Source of the DNA: Anagrus nilaparvatae
Taxonomy: Eukaryota > Arthropoda > Insecta > Hymenoptera > Mymaridae
DNA: 64,000 bases
NCBI GenBank assembly: GCA_022575985.1
Contig: JAKSXM010000007.1
Span: 63,890,501 to 63,954,500, forward strand
Direction: 5' to 3'
A model generated the notes under the pieces. The model did not search any database. It saw nothing but the letters and a program-made list of their open reading frames with translations, and was not told the origin of the DNA. This document shows positions 12,677 to 24,299 of the stretch, piece after piece (position 1 is the first letter of the stretch; every line of letters begins with the position of its first letter). The position numbers and the translations under genes were made by a program.

Positions 12677-14204
12677 ATATGTGCATTTCTACGAGAAAGT
12701 ACTTTTTATGAGCACCAAAAATGAAGAAAAAAAAATTTACAAGGCCGCGACTGCCACCATGATTTTCTGGTAGTTTGAACCCTATAGAATGCAAAAAAAA
12801 GCGTGAACACGAAATCGGCGATGGATGCCAAAAAGATTTTGCCACTTTTATGTCAAAAACCGTGTTTTTCGTATCTGAGCTACCCTAAATTTTCAAAATA
12901 ACTTTTTAGGTAAATGAAATTTTTAAAAACTAGGGAAAAAATCTGTTTGCCAGGGAAAAATCACTTCAGAAGAAAAAAAAACTTTTCTTTTTCCGATGAA
13001 ATTTAGCCAAGTTATGGTCAATTTAAGATTTCACTCAAATTTGTCTTAAAACAGATTGAAGTTCTATATTGAAAAATGCCTGTTTCTGAACTTTAAACAT
13101 GCATTACTCGCTTGGTTTTCATCGTAAAACAATAATTTTTTTTTTTAAATCGACGTATTTTTCCCTGGCAATTCATTTCTTTATGAAAGAAATCATTTTT
13201 ATTTACCAAATTTCCATTTTCTAGGCCAAAAGCCTTTGAAAACTATAAGTAGCAAAATTTACTTAACACAGTTTTTGACCTAAAAATTGAAATTCGTTCA
13301 ATATAAATGATTTCTGTCTTGAAGAAATGAATACTCAGGGAAAAATTAATTGATTTAAAAAAAAAATTTATTATTTTACGATGAAAATGAAGCGAATAAT
13401 GCATATTATTGCTGAAATTTGTCTTAAAAATGATTGAAATTCTATTGAAATATGACTGTTTCTGAACATATAATATGCATTACTAGCTTGATTTTCATCG
13501 TAAAATAATAAATTTTTTTTTTAAATCAATTAATTTTTTCCTGAGTATTCATTTCTTCAAGAAAGAAATCATTTTTATTGACCAAATTTCAATTTTTAGG
13601 TCAAAAACTGTGTTAAGTAAATTTTGCTACTTACAGTTTTCAAAGACTTTTGACCTAAAAATTGAAATTCGGTACATAAAAATGATTTTTTTTCATAAAG
13701 AAATGAATTGACAGGGAAAAATACATCGATTTTAAAAAAAAAATTATTATTTTACGATGAAAATCAAGCGAGTAATGCATGTTTAAAGTTCAGAAACAGG
13801 CATTTTTCAATATAGAACTTCAATCTGTTTTAAGACAAATTTGAGTGAAATCTTAAATTGACGATAACTTGGCTAAATTTCATCGGAAAAAGAAAAGTTT
13901 TTTTTTCTTCTGGAGTGATTTTTTCCTGGCAATCAGATTTTTTACCTAGTTTTTAAAAATTTCATTTACCTAAAAAGTTATTTTGAAAATTTAGGGTAGC
14001 TCAGATACGAAAAACACGGTTTTTGACATAAAAGTGGCAAAATCTTTTTGGCATCCATCGCCGATTTCGTGTTCACGCTTTTTTTTTGCATTCTACTGGG
14101 TTCAAACTACCAGAAAATCATGGTGGCAGTCGCGGCCTCGTAAATTTTTTTTTCTTCATTTTTGGTGCTCATAAAAAGTACTTTCTCGTAGAAATGCACA
14201 TATA
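12677..14204. repeat. 1.5-kb palindrome (family P-core, copy 1)
   Basis: The arms 12677 to about 13400 and about 13480-14204 are near-perfect reverse complements. Outer ends read ATATGTGCATTTCTACGAG and the inverse. The centre lies near 13440. Each arm itself contains shorter internal repeats, including CAGGGAAAAA and TTTTACGATGAAAAT. The inner portion (about 12950-13930) is shared with the palindrome at 26335-27407. It has no coding capacity; it fits a large foldback or MITE-type element. Confidence 0.85.
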
Positions 14205-15749
14205 TTCCCTTGCAGATAGGTGGCTAAAAAGTTCATCTTTACAGTAAAATTTTACGCTCTTTCAGAATCTGACATTAGTTTTCACCTACAACCCTTAAAT
14301 ATACCCTAAAAATGGGGATGAAAAGGGTAGATCAGTCATTATTAGGAAATGTTTGAAAAAATCTATGAAAAAATTATCAAATTTTATCGAACATATTATT
14401 TTTTATGTAAATTTTAAGTAAACTTTGTATACATTGAGGTCTCATTCATTTTGGACCTATTTACCACCCTTAAAAGGTGTATAGGGGTAGTTTAAAAAAA
14501 TTAAAATAAAACTTTTTTTTTATAATTAAAATTATATTCTTAAGTAAAATTGGCTGCTAACTTTAAATTCAACATCAGTTTTGTGGAAAAATTTTACTGC
14601 ACCCTCTAAAATAGGGGCGAACGGGGCAAAGCCGGTAAATACGGTAAAGTAGCCGTATTAGAATATGGCTTTATGACAAATGTCTTAAATTTTAAAAATT
14701 AATAAAAATAATTTACAGTTATATTGGCGAATTTCATCGAAAATCGTCCAATATTTTGTCCAATTTCTGGGCAAACACTTTGAATTTTAAAATTTAATTA
14801 TAGAAGATTCGGATTCTTCAAACTCAAAAACCCCATATGATATATATAAAGTTATTTCTTATACATTTAGAGATTCGGCAAATTTTCTTAAAAATTGGCT
14901 AGGTTTTGGTCCAAATAAGGTTAAGGAAGAAATTGGAGTTAAATTCTATTAAAATTTTATTGTTCTTAACCCCACAAACCCCTAGATACATTTTTGTGCC
15001 AAAATATTAAATTTACAGCAACAATTTAAAAACGATATAAAAATTTGAGAGCGATTTAAATACTTTAAATACTTTTCATTAAACGCTGCAAAAAGGTCTA
15101 CTTTCTTACCTTCGGGCAATCTTTTTTTTGCTTTTAATGAAAAACTATGGGTTGAACACGGGAAAAAATGTAGGAAATTTTACTTTCAATTCTGTCTATC
15201 TCATACAACTGCATTGAAAGTCAAATCCTATTTTTTTCCCCTTGTTGAACAAATAAATCGCCTCATCAACCTCTCTTATATTTCTACTGTAAAATTTTCA
15301 TTAAATAAATTATGAATTTTATGTGCTTATCAAAGTTACTCAAATGGTAAAAATCTTATAGTTTATTCAACAATAAAATTATTTTACTACAGTTTTTCAA
15401 AAACCAAAATTCAAAAGTTGAATTAAGCTTGAATGAAAAATCATATTTAAAAAAATAAACGAAGAATAATTTTAAAATGAAGATCTTTGTATTTAAATCT
15501 GTAGCGTAATTAAATAATTTTACAGTTGTTTACCATCGCGTTGTTATAATAATACGTTTTACATAATAAAATAAGTGTAGTCATTATGTGATTTTATTTT
15601 ATGCACAACTTTATTGAATATCATAAATAACTGCTAATAAATGAAATTTTAAGATTTGCAGTTAAAGAAATTCAAATCAAAAAAATAATTGAATATCATA
15701 ATTGGTATCAAAGTGAATTATTTTCTTTTAATCCAAATATATATGATTT

Positions 15750-17164
15750 CTATAACCGACCTGCTTCTTTGTCAATAAAAGTTTGTATTCCATCGTGTTT
15801 CTTGTCATGACTGCTTTTACCAGGACTCATCAGTAAGTCGACAATGAAAACAAGTGCTGTTACAATACATAGAACACCAAAAACTATAGCATTATCAAAT
15901 AATTCACTCGGTATACTATCGATGGAGAAAATTGCCAATCCACCAATTATGACAAACAGGATTACGCCCAAAGTCAAAAAGAAAGATTCCTAAGAAAATA
16001 ATAAAGACATATATTATAAACGTAACTGACCTGGTTACATTGTTACGTAAAGCAAGTATGATAATGAATAGTAAATAGATATGCGAAAGCATAAAAAATT
16101 ATGTAAAAGAAAATGAAAATTCGATATCAGTTGTTAATATATTATGGTATATATATAGCTAATTTACAACTATGAACATCTCATTTATGACTCATAAAAC
16201 ATTGTCAAAGTTCCTCGAGTAAAAAAATAGATAAGGTCACCAAGACTCCACGCTTGGTTGCGTCTTTTAGCTTCAAGAAAAAAAAATCTATATAAGAATA
16301 ATCGAAGCAAAATATTCCCGTCCTTGGCCCTCAATGTCGTTCGAGTTCTCACACTCTGTTATAGGCTATTTATTCTATCATAATATATATAAATTAATTT
16401 TTAATCATAGATATTGGAAGCTGTCACCGACCTCGCAATTATATTAAATCGCGATTTGAAATTTTCATGATTATGCAATAAGTTAACAAATCCAGTTATT
16501 CAAGTACTTCATTCAAAATATTCTATTATGTAAAAAAAAAAGTTTTCAAAACATAACGTTTACAAGTTATTTGTCGTATATAAATTTTCTAAAAAAAAAA
16601 GAAAATAAATAAAAGATTTCATAATTTTAAAAGTTGACGAGTATAGCGCGTACTGAATTATTCTGATGTATTTAATTGTTAGCGCGGGAAAATATTTTTA
16701 AGTTATAACAATTGTTATACTTACTGTCGCTCGTCCTCTAAGTTCTTGAGTGGCAGCTGCGATTAATAGACCCACAGTAATGATAAGATAACCTCCACAA
16801 GTTGCTGTTGCAAGAGCGGCACCTTTAAAAAAAATACATATATATAAAAATGTTCCAGATTTACAAGACACACCCAAACGTTACAATAGAATGACCAGCC
16901 TCTAATAATCAACAAATTTACCTATTACTCCCCATGTTATGTTTGTCAAAAGAATCCATTCTCGACTACGATTTCTCAAATAATGGGTTACTCTTCTGCT
17001 TTCATCATCTGTTATTCTTAAGGTCGTCACGCAAGCAATGCACAAAAGCTAAAAGTTGAGCAATTCAAAATTCATAATTAAATTTTAAAAAAATTATTAG
17101 AAATAAATTTTGATCCTTTACTTACCACTTCGATAATCCTTACAACAACTTTTCTATTCCACAT
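15750..17164 (-). CDS. Four-pass MARVEL-like membrane protein A
   Basis: Four exons (17164-17126, 17048-16922, 16822-16725, 15989-15750) join in phase to 167 residues beginning MWNRKVVVRIIEV and ending DKEAGRL. Four hydrophobic segments are visible: around IIEVLLCIACVTTL, WGVIGAALATATCGGYLIIT, LTLGVILFVIIGGLAIF, and IVFGVLCIVTALVFIVDLLM. Both termini are charged, so both probably face the cytosol. Size and topology fit insect MARVEL-domain proteins, which act in membrane apposition and trafficking; the exact ortholog is not recognised. Exon 1 is very short and ends right before the first membrane segment, as in the two similar genes at 34.1-36.3 kb. Donors are GTAAGT/GTAAAT and the gene looks intact. 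Confidence 0.75.
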
Positions 17165-18439
17165 TATATAAAACAAAAAACTTATCTAGGATCAAAAATT
17201 ACAAAAATACTGACTGGCAATATTAACTTTATGAATAGTACAATTAAGTAGCATGGCCACAAAAAATAAAATCACCACAAAAATTTCACTGTCCAACACA
17301 GATTAATATTATAATATTTCAAACCGCGTGGACTCACGATCCTTGGCGCACTTCAACTGCGAACACTGCAATTTCAAATAGTTACTTTTGCCGGCTTTGC
17401 ATGGATTGTGTCATTACGCGTATAACTTTAAAACAATGCTATTGTCAGTATAATTTTTGCGTGGGAGTACTTAAAATACTAAATCTCTATATTATCTGTT
17501 TTTTGTTTCCCTTTTAAAATTAAACAGATACTTCAATTTTTACCTGTTTAATTATACCCATAATTAATATTAATTGTTCTAAATTCAATAAAATTTTTTT
17601 GCAAGAAGCAAAGCTTCTATTTAATTAATTTGCTCGTTAATTTTATTATACGTATAAAAAGAATTTATGAGATAAAATTTTGAATATTTTTTAAATCATT
17701 AGGCTTAAAACCTAAAATACAAAAAGCACAAAGATTGCTGTTTGAAATTTGGTTTAATTTCTTGTCTTTTTGACAGTAAGGAATGTACACACAAAATTAA
17801 AGTTAAATAATAATATTATACATTTGCAATTACATATAAATTGCATAAAGGATTTAAACCTTACAGGTTCATTAATTAGTTATATAAAATTGTGTATTAG
17901 CCTCAAAAATTAAAAAAAAATATTTTAAATCCTCAAAAGGTGTTTTCTCCCGTTTCGATTCCCAATAATTCAGATTGTCGATTACCCCGTTTAATCGAGT
18001 GCTAATTTGAGCTGATTTTAATCAGCAGGTCCAAAATGTACCGATCAGTTGGTAAATTAAAGAATAACTCAAGAAGAAGAGAAGAGAAAGGAGCTCTATA
18101 AGAGACTTTTAAAGACTTTCAATTTCAATGAAATATATTTTAAAATTTATTTTCTATTTGAATAAATGACGCGGTTTTGAAAAGCATCTTAATATAAAAG
18201 AGAATTAACTTAATTTCAAGTCATTTTTTAAATTTTATATTATGCTATCATTAAGGAAAAATAGTACATTATTCTTAAAAGTAGTCAAGGCGCCAGCAAT
18301 GTTAAATGCATCCAAAAATTTTATCAGCACGAGAATGGATCCACCTTAGTAAAACGTATGTATTTATGGTCGCTGAAACCGATTTTGAAGGTTTCATTCA
18401 TTTTCAGATGGCCAGTTTTGAGTAATCAACGCTATATCA

Positions 18440-19252
18440 TAAAAAATTGGCAAAAAATTAGCAAGATAGTTAAATTCTTAAAAAGAATTGCTTATAGAGC
18501 CTATTTTTGGCACCTCAGTAAGGTTTTTAATCAAAATGGTGAACTCAAAATGGCGTATTCCTAACCTCAGAAACAGCGATTTTTGCTGTTTTAAACATTT
18601 TTATGTTATCTAGTAAGTTTTTCGGACTAGTTGTCATGATTCTGAGGTCATATTATTAATTATCAAAATAGTGGGCTAAAAATGGTGGATTCCAAACCTC
18701 ATAATCAACAATAAATGCTAAGTAAATAAGTAGATACTAATACTCTTTTTAAAAATTGAATATGAGGGTACATCCCGTATAAAGAGAGGTATATTATTCC
18801 AGAATTTAGCATATTTAATTTGAAATGAATAAAGTCCTCAGTCATAAGTAGCAGTGGATATTTCAATGTCCTTACGTGGACCACGAGAAGGTTTATCCTT
18901 TTTATAAGGCTTAAATAAGGATATAAGGAACGGTGGCTGCTTCATACGTATAACTCTATACATAATTAGAGACGCAAAGTAATCTGTTCGTGTTAAGACC
19001 TCAAAATCTTGATAACTGGCCCGAAAAACTTACTAGACAACGTAAATATGCTTAAAACAGCATAAATCGCTATTTGTGAGGTTAGAAATACGACATTTTA
19101 AGTCCACCATTTTGATTTTTAAAAATCTGTCTTCAAAACCGTGATCAGCGACCCCAAAAACTTTACTGGGGTACCAAAAATTGCTATTTTAGCTCAATTA
19201 GCAATTGTTTTCAAGAATTTACCTATCTTGCTAATTTTTTACACATTATTGT
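18440..19252. repeat. Imperfect palindrome (0.8 kb)
   Basis: The left arm (about 18440-18710) includes AAAATTAGCAAGATAG, AATCAAAATGGTG and CTAGTAAGTTTTTCGG. The right arm (about 18960-19252) carries their reverse complements in mirrored order. The right arm has roughly 30 extra bases containing a GTCGCTGATCACGGTTTTG segment. A similar piece stands at 18368-18396, just outside the left arm. No gene is visible in it. Confidence 0.7.
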
Positions 19253-19262
19253 TTATGTTAAT

Positions 19263-19300
19263 AAATTAGGGGGTGTTTTAGCAAAAACACCCCCTAATTT
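19263..19300. repeat. Perfect 17-bp hairpin
   Basis: AAATTAGGGGGTGTTTT is followed, after a short loop, by its exact reverse complement. It is not followed by a T-tract tied to any gene and is probably repeat-derived. Confidence 0.75.
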
Positions 19301-20067
19301 ATATTTCATTTAAGACTAAGGGTGAGAAATTATAGCAAGAACCACTCCTGAAAGAGGTGTTTTTACTAATGTAAAGGTTAATCACGCATTTTCGATAAAA
19401 ATTACCTGCAATTTGGATTCAGCAACCCAAAAAACTTACACTATTTTAAGGGTGTTTTTTGCTAATTTAAGGGCGATGCGCTCATTTCCTATAAACGATT
19501 GTCCGAAATTTGGATTCAGCGACCCAAAAAACTAGGCCGAATCTGGTGGTGGCCATGAATTATACACCCAAACCCGCATAAATTGACTGGAGAACTCAGC
19601 AATTTTGCCCCTTGTTTTTTTCAAAAACCCGCCATTTTAATATTTTATGTTATATTTTTTTTTTTATTTATAAAATTTTAATTAACTACAACTATATATA
19701 GAAATAAAGCGTATCTTTATACCTATATAGTTATTTATAGAGTACTTTTATTTTTGAAAAATTTTCTAGTATATTCTATGATCTTTTACCTTTATATATC
19801 AGCACACAACCCCAAAAACCCGATTAGTTGAAACTTGAAGACAGTACCACCCTGAGGGAACAAAACTATTCAAAACGATTGAAATGCCAATCGTATAAAT
19901 TGACTTTTTGAATTTACGATTCAGAGCGATTGAATTTAATCGTTCTGAATAGTAAGTATAAATTTTAATCGTGACCAATGGTATTTTTTTAAATTTCTTT
20001 ATAAAAAAGTTTTCCGAGTTAATAAGGGCTAATTATATGTTAAAATGGTAATGAGGTCTAGGAAAGC

Positions 20068-20880
20068 GAGTTCCCAACCAATTTTCCGATTTTCCAAGAT
20101 GGCGGATCAAAAAACTCCAAGAACAAAACTTTCTACATAACGTGGGGGTTTTTAAGGACGAGAAAGACATTTTTATTGACGAAAATTTTCATTTTTTCAC
20201 CTAAACATATTTTCCGATTTTCCAAGATGGCGGGCCGAAAAATACCAAGAAAGGAACTTTCCACATTTCCTGGGGGTTTTTAAGGGCGAGAAAGACGTTT
20301 TTATTGACGAAAATTTTCATTTTTTCACCTCAACATATTTTCCGATTTTCCAAGATGGCGGGCCGAAAAATACCAAGAAAGGAACTTTCCACATTTCCTG
20401 AGGGTTTTTAAGGACGAGAAAGACGTTTTTATTGACGAAAATTTTCATTTTTTCACCTCAACATATTTTCCGATTTTCCAAGATGGCGGGCTTAAAAACA
20501 CCAAGAAAGGAACTTTCTACATTAGCTGGGGGTTTTCGAGGTTGATAAGAACGTTATTATTGATGAAAATAATTATTTTTTCGTCGTCCCAACATATTTT
20601 CCGATTTTCCAAAATGGCGGACTTAAAAACACCAAGAAAGGAACTTTCTACATTTCCTGGGAGTTTTCGAGGTTGATAAGAACGTTATTATTGATGTAAA
20701 TAATTATTTTTTCGCCTCAACCAATTTTCCGATTTTTCAAGATGGCAGACCAAAAAACACCAAGATAGGAACTTTCTACATTTCCTGGGGTTTCTCTAGG
20801 TCAAGGAGAACGTTTTTATTGATGAAAATTTTTATTTTTTTGCCCCAACATATTTTACGATTTTCTAAGATAGCGGACCC
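20068..20880 (+). repeat. Tandem array of about 128-bp units, seven copies
   Basis: Each unit contains TTTTCCGATTTTCCAAGATG, then GGCGG, an ACCAAGAAAGGAACTTT-like block, and a GTTTTTATTGACGAAAAT-like block followed by TTTTTTC(A/G)CC. Starts are near 20078, 20204, 20335, 20461, 20593, 20722 and 20848. The last unit is the most diverged (TTTTACGATTTTCTAAGATAGCGG). The recurrent AAGATGGCGG core matches the consensus of YY1/Pleiohomeotic-type zinc-finger binding sites. Confidence 0.85.
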
Positions 20881-21295
20881 TTGTCCATAAAAAAAGAAAG
20901 CCCCGAATCGCAGTTTATGTGCGATTTGAGCCATTCTTTATTTTTCAGGCCATGGGTTGCAATATACTATTTATGTAAGCAGCCAGAAACCACGCATACG
21001 AACCCGTGTCCAGAAAAGTGAAGAATGGCGAAGCCAAGTATATGGTAGAATGCAATTTGGGGCTTTATATTATTATGGGCAAGGGTTGCATACGATTTTT
21101 CTTCGGAAAATACATGCTTTCTGACCTACTATATATATTTTTGGGATAAATAAAAATTTTTTTAAATTTGGTTGAAAAGTGAAATATCTGAAAAAAATGA
21201 AAAAATTTTACCGTCGCAATCGATATTACTTGATACTCCACTAATTTATACATACTCAGTTAAATTTTTATTAAAAACGTACATATCCTTGAAAA

Positions 21296-21832
21296 GTTGT
21301 AAATTATAAGGGATTTCTAAAGAAATTTAAATTTCTGTTAGATTTTAAAATTAAAACAAAAGAAAAAAAAACAATAGACTCACGTAAATTTTATTTTTAT
21401 TTTTTTAATTTTTTAACAAATAAATTTTTAATTTTTTCATTGATTCATAAACAAATTGCGAGGCAATTTTTCAATTAGAAAAATAAAAGCTAGCAAAATT
21501 TGAATGGCAAAAATCGGCCTACATAAACTATGTAACATTTAAATTCCCGTAAAAATAGAACATAATCCAGTCAAAATGCCGAGACGTTTATGTTGGCCGA
21601 TTTTTGCCATTCAAATTTTGCCAGCTTTTATTTTTCTAATTGAAAAATTGCCTCGCAATTTGTTTATGAATCAATGAAAAAATTAAAAATTTATTTGTTA
21701 AAAAATTAAAAAAATAAAAATAAAATTTACCTGAGTCTATTGTTTTTTTTTTCTTTTGTTTTAATTTTAAAATCTAACAAAAAATTTAAATTTCTTTAGA
21801 ATCCCTTATATAATGCGTAAATAATTGAAAAT
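21296..21832. repeat. Sub-palindrome within the left arm
   Basis: The ends carry AGGGATTTCTAAAGAAATTT and its approximate inverse (TTTCTTTAGAATCCCTTAT). Internal mirrored words include GCGAGGCAATTTTTCAATTA and GGCAAAAATCGGCC. The centre is near 21560. It may be an older MITE trapped in the arm; the counterpart is at 27772-28278. Confidence 0.75.
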
Positions 21833-21994
21833 AATAATGATTTATGATATAGTAGTAAAGTAGTAAATAAAGTAGTACTTGTAGTAAATTCTTGCAACTG
21901 TTTTGTTTGAGTATTTAACGAAATTATATTTAACCAATAAGTTATTTTCAACTATAGAAAATAAATTTAGCTTGCCTGTTAAATACAACAATTT

Positions 21995-22535
21995 TCAATT
22001 CACAATCGTGAGAGATTTGTATCAGAATAATCCTGATACAGCTAATCCAATTGGTGTATTTCCAGCAATAGGCGCCAAAAGAGCTTTGGAGGTAAGAGAG
22101 ATAAATAAATAATAAATGATTCACACAAGCTTTGCCCCTTGAGGTTTTGCATAAATTTGCTTCATGACAAAAAAAAAAAAAAAATTATAATAGATTTATA
22201 TATATAATAGATTTATTTAAATAAATGTTAAATATTAAATAATTTAATCTAATTTCAGCGTCATGTTGGCCTCGATGTGTGGATATCACAAATAAAGTTT
22301 ACAGAACTTTGGGAAAATAGAAATCCCAAAAATTTCGTTGTAGCTTCGTATGTGCCATACGTGGGCCGAAGTATGTGCCATACGTCGCGGAGATAAGTAC
22401 CAAAAGACCAATGCTATACGTGCGCTACACGTCGGCAGAGCGTTTTGCCGAACGTCGCCCGAACTTCGGCCCATACTTGGCCGGCACAGTTCAAAAGTGC
22501 GTGGGAGAACTATTAGTAGTATTGTTTTTTTACTA
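21995..22535 (+). pseudogene. BEN-domain protein fragment, + strand copy (interrupted)
   Basis: One exon ends at 22091 (AIGAKRALE, donor GTAAGA) and the next starts at 22259 (RHVGLDVWISQIKFTELW) after a TTTCAG acceptor. The second is cut at about 22343 by an insertion of roughly 160 GC-rich bases and resumes briefly at about 22508 (AACTATTAGTAGTATTG) before the copy ends. The reading matches the N-terminal half of a BEN domain, a module found in insect chromatin proteins and also in polydnavirus-encoded proteins. It is clearly non-functional. The inverted second copy is at 22590-23632. Confidence 0.6.
22344..22507. mobile_element. GC-rich insertion splitting the BEN fragment
   Basis: About 160 bp, unlike the AT-rich surroundings, are present here and absent at the corresponding point of the inverted copy, where GTTGTAG runs straight into AACTATTAG. 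The insert repeats GTGCCATACGT and GGCCGAAGTATG and contains several CGTCG/CGGCC words. It is possibly a short DNA transposon remnant; the family is not recognised. Confidence 0.55.
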
Positions 22536-22589
22536 CTTTTTTTACATATTATACTGCACACTTATGATTTTTAAATATTTATGAGTTAC

Positions 22590-23632
22590 CTTTGATTGCT
22601 TCGATTTTGACAACATCTAATCGAGTCATAATAACTTCAGCTTTACATCGATTGGATTTTCTTCCACTTAATGTGCTTGTCTTAAGAGTATCTTCTAAAC
22701 AATACTACTAATAGTTCTACAACGAAATTTTTGGGATCTCTATTTGCCCAAAGTTCTGTAAACTTTATTTGTGATATCCACACATCGAGGCCAACATGAC
22801 GCTGAAATTCGATTAAATTATTTAATATTTAACATTTATTTAAGGTCTTACGTACGTCCGAATCAAAATGCAAAAAAAAAGCTAAAACTTGGAGAAAGTG
22901 AAGTAAATATAATTTAATTTTACACGTATTTTTTTTTTTTATAATTGACCGCACAGTTTTTGAGTAAATAAATAAACAAACAAAAAATTAACACAGGCTC
23001 TTATGGGGAATTTAAAAAAATGAAAAAAAAGCATTTAAAATACAAAACTTAGATATTTTTTTTTATGAGTTGATAAATAAAGTCCTAATAAATAAAAAGA
23101 GACCTTAAAATTTACAATCGACCGTCATTTTTTATGGTTTTACTTAAAAAAATGTTAAAAAATGAACGTTTATTCTGCTATTGAGGTAGAGTCATTTATT
23201 ATATTTTTTATATTTTTTTATTTATTTGTAAATAATTAAATAATATTGTTTAAATAATAAATAATTTATTTAATGCCAAAATTAAGTTAATAAAATTCAT
23301 TTTTAAGCTTTGAATTGTAATAATTAAGTAATATTGAAAAAACTTTTTTATTTATTTGAAGTTGCAATCCTTACTTTTATACGTGTGTAAGACAAAGATG
23401 CTGATAGGTAAAATTCCTGACGTACGTAAGACCTTAAATAAATTTATTATAATTTTTTTTTTTTTTGTCATGAAGCAAATTTATGCAAAACCTCAAGGGG
23501 CAAAGCTTGTGTGAATCATTTATTATTTATTTATCTCTCTTACCTCCAAAGCTCTTTTGGCGCCTATTGCTGGAAATACACCAATTGGATTAGCTGTATC
23601 AGGATTATTCTGATACAAATCTCTCACCATTT
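22590..23632 (-). pseudogene. BEN-domain protein fragment, - strand copy (frameshifted)
   Basis: On the - strand an exon of about 90 bases ends at 23544 (AIGAKRALE). A second, 22801-22590, reads RHVGLDVWISQIKFTELW, then NRDPKNFVVELLVVLF. The frame is then lost by an indel and resumes as EDTLKTSTLSGRKSNR, later LDVVKIEAIKG. FVVELLVVLF, STLSGRKS and LDVVKIEAI align with the core helices of the BEN domain. The intron is enlarged by a MITE (22844-23433). Because of the frameshift this is a pseudogene. The domain call rests on the motif pattern only. Confidence 0.6.
22844..23433. mobile_element. piggyBac-type MITE with TTAA duplication
   Basis: The 590-bp element starts GGTCTTACGTACGTC and ends GACGTACGTAAGACC. 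It is flanked by TTAA at 22840-22843 and 23434-23437. The mirrored BEN copy keeps the empty site (AACATTTATTTAAATAAAT read on the opposite strand near 22205-22230). It is AT-rich with no open frame, hence nonautonomous. Confidence 0.85.
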
Positions 23633-23671
23633 CTAAAAATTGCTGTATTTAACAGGCAAGCTAATAGTAGA

Positions 23672-24262
23672 GGAAATTATTACACCAAAATGAGGTAATT
23701 GCCCGTATTCTACCAACAACAAAAATAACCAAAATGTTTGTGCAATTCACTTCAACACTACCTTAACTAAAAAGTTATGGTTTCAAAACTTTTTGGACGA
23801 ACCCCTATTTGGGTTGGTTTGCCCCTTCCTGGGGGTGAAAACAAATTTTACAAAAAGTGATTGGAATCGATTAAATTTTGCATTCTAAAACGAAAAGGTG
23901 AATATGAATTTTTTAATTAAATGCACCCCTTTCAAGTTACAGCCCTTAAAACTTTAATTCTTTCGATGAAATACTTAGAGTAATCAAAGTTCTAAGGGCT
24001 GTAACTTGAAAGCTGTGCATTTAATTAAAAAATTCATATTCACCTTTTCGTTTTAGAATGCCTAAATTAATTGATTCCGATCACTTTTTAAACAATTTTC
24101 TTTTGCCCCCTCAAAAAAGGGGCAAACCAAACCCAATGGGGCTTTGTCCAAAAATTTTTGAAACCACAACTTTTTAGCTAAGGTAGTGCTGAAGTGAATT
24201 GCACAAAAATTTGGGTTATTCTTGTTGTTGGTGGAATTCGGGCAGGGTATGTAATTATTTCC
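23672..24262. mobile_element. Palindromic insertion in the BEN repeat arm
   Basis: The arms (about 23672-23960 and 23975-24262) mirror each other, for example CACTTCAACACTACCTTAAC against its inverse near 24180. The BEN-arm sequence (CAACTATAGAAAATAAATT in the left copy) is split here and continues at 24263 (AGTTGAAAATAACTTACTGG), so this is a secondary insertion. Nothing is coded. Confidence 0.7.
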
Positions 24263-24299
24263 TAGTTGAAAATAACTTACTGGTTAAATATAATTTTAA

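Larger units (their letters stand above)
11260..15749. other. Gene-poor stretch, presumed intron/intergenic
   Basis: It holds a pentanucleotide microsatellite (11751-11786) and a 1.5-kb palindrome (12677-14204). The remainder is AT-rich. No convincing exon was seen on either strand, although small upstream exons of the - strand gene at 10.4-11.3 kb could be hidden here. Confidence 0.5.
17165..19849. other. Intergenic stretch with palindromic repeats
   Basis: The first 0.3 kb holds the probable promoter and 5' UTR of the - strand membrane protein gene. From 18.4 kb on the sequence is repeat-derived (palindrome 18440-19252, hairpin 19263-19300). No gene was recognised. Confidence 0.5.
19850..21925 (+). 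repeat. Left arm of the large inverted repeat
   Basis: In order outward to inward: the terminal motif, about 220 bp of unique sequence, seven tandem units of about 128 bp, dispersed repeat R1 (20881-21070), about 200 bp including a TATATATAG stretch, the sub-palindrome 21296-21832, then a GTAGTA-rich tail to about 21925. The right arm mirrors this order. Confidence 0.8.

Noticed and set aside
20068..20880. CRISPR-like array
   Set aside because: Units of 128 bp are repeated over their entire length without unique spacers, in a eukaryotic genome.
21065..21253. A 62-codon frame present identically at 21065-21253 (-) and 28323-28511 (+)
   Set aside because: It lies in non-coding repeat sequence of the inverted arms; its identity only reflects the similarity of the arms.
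22286..22584. Overlapping frames of 69-91 codons on both strands
   Set aside because: They run through the GC-rich insertion and splice remnants of the BEN copies; the low stop frequency is due to composition.
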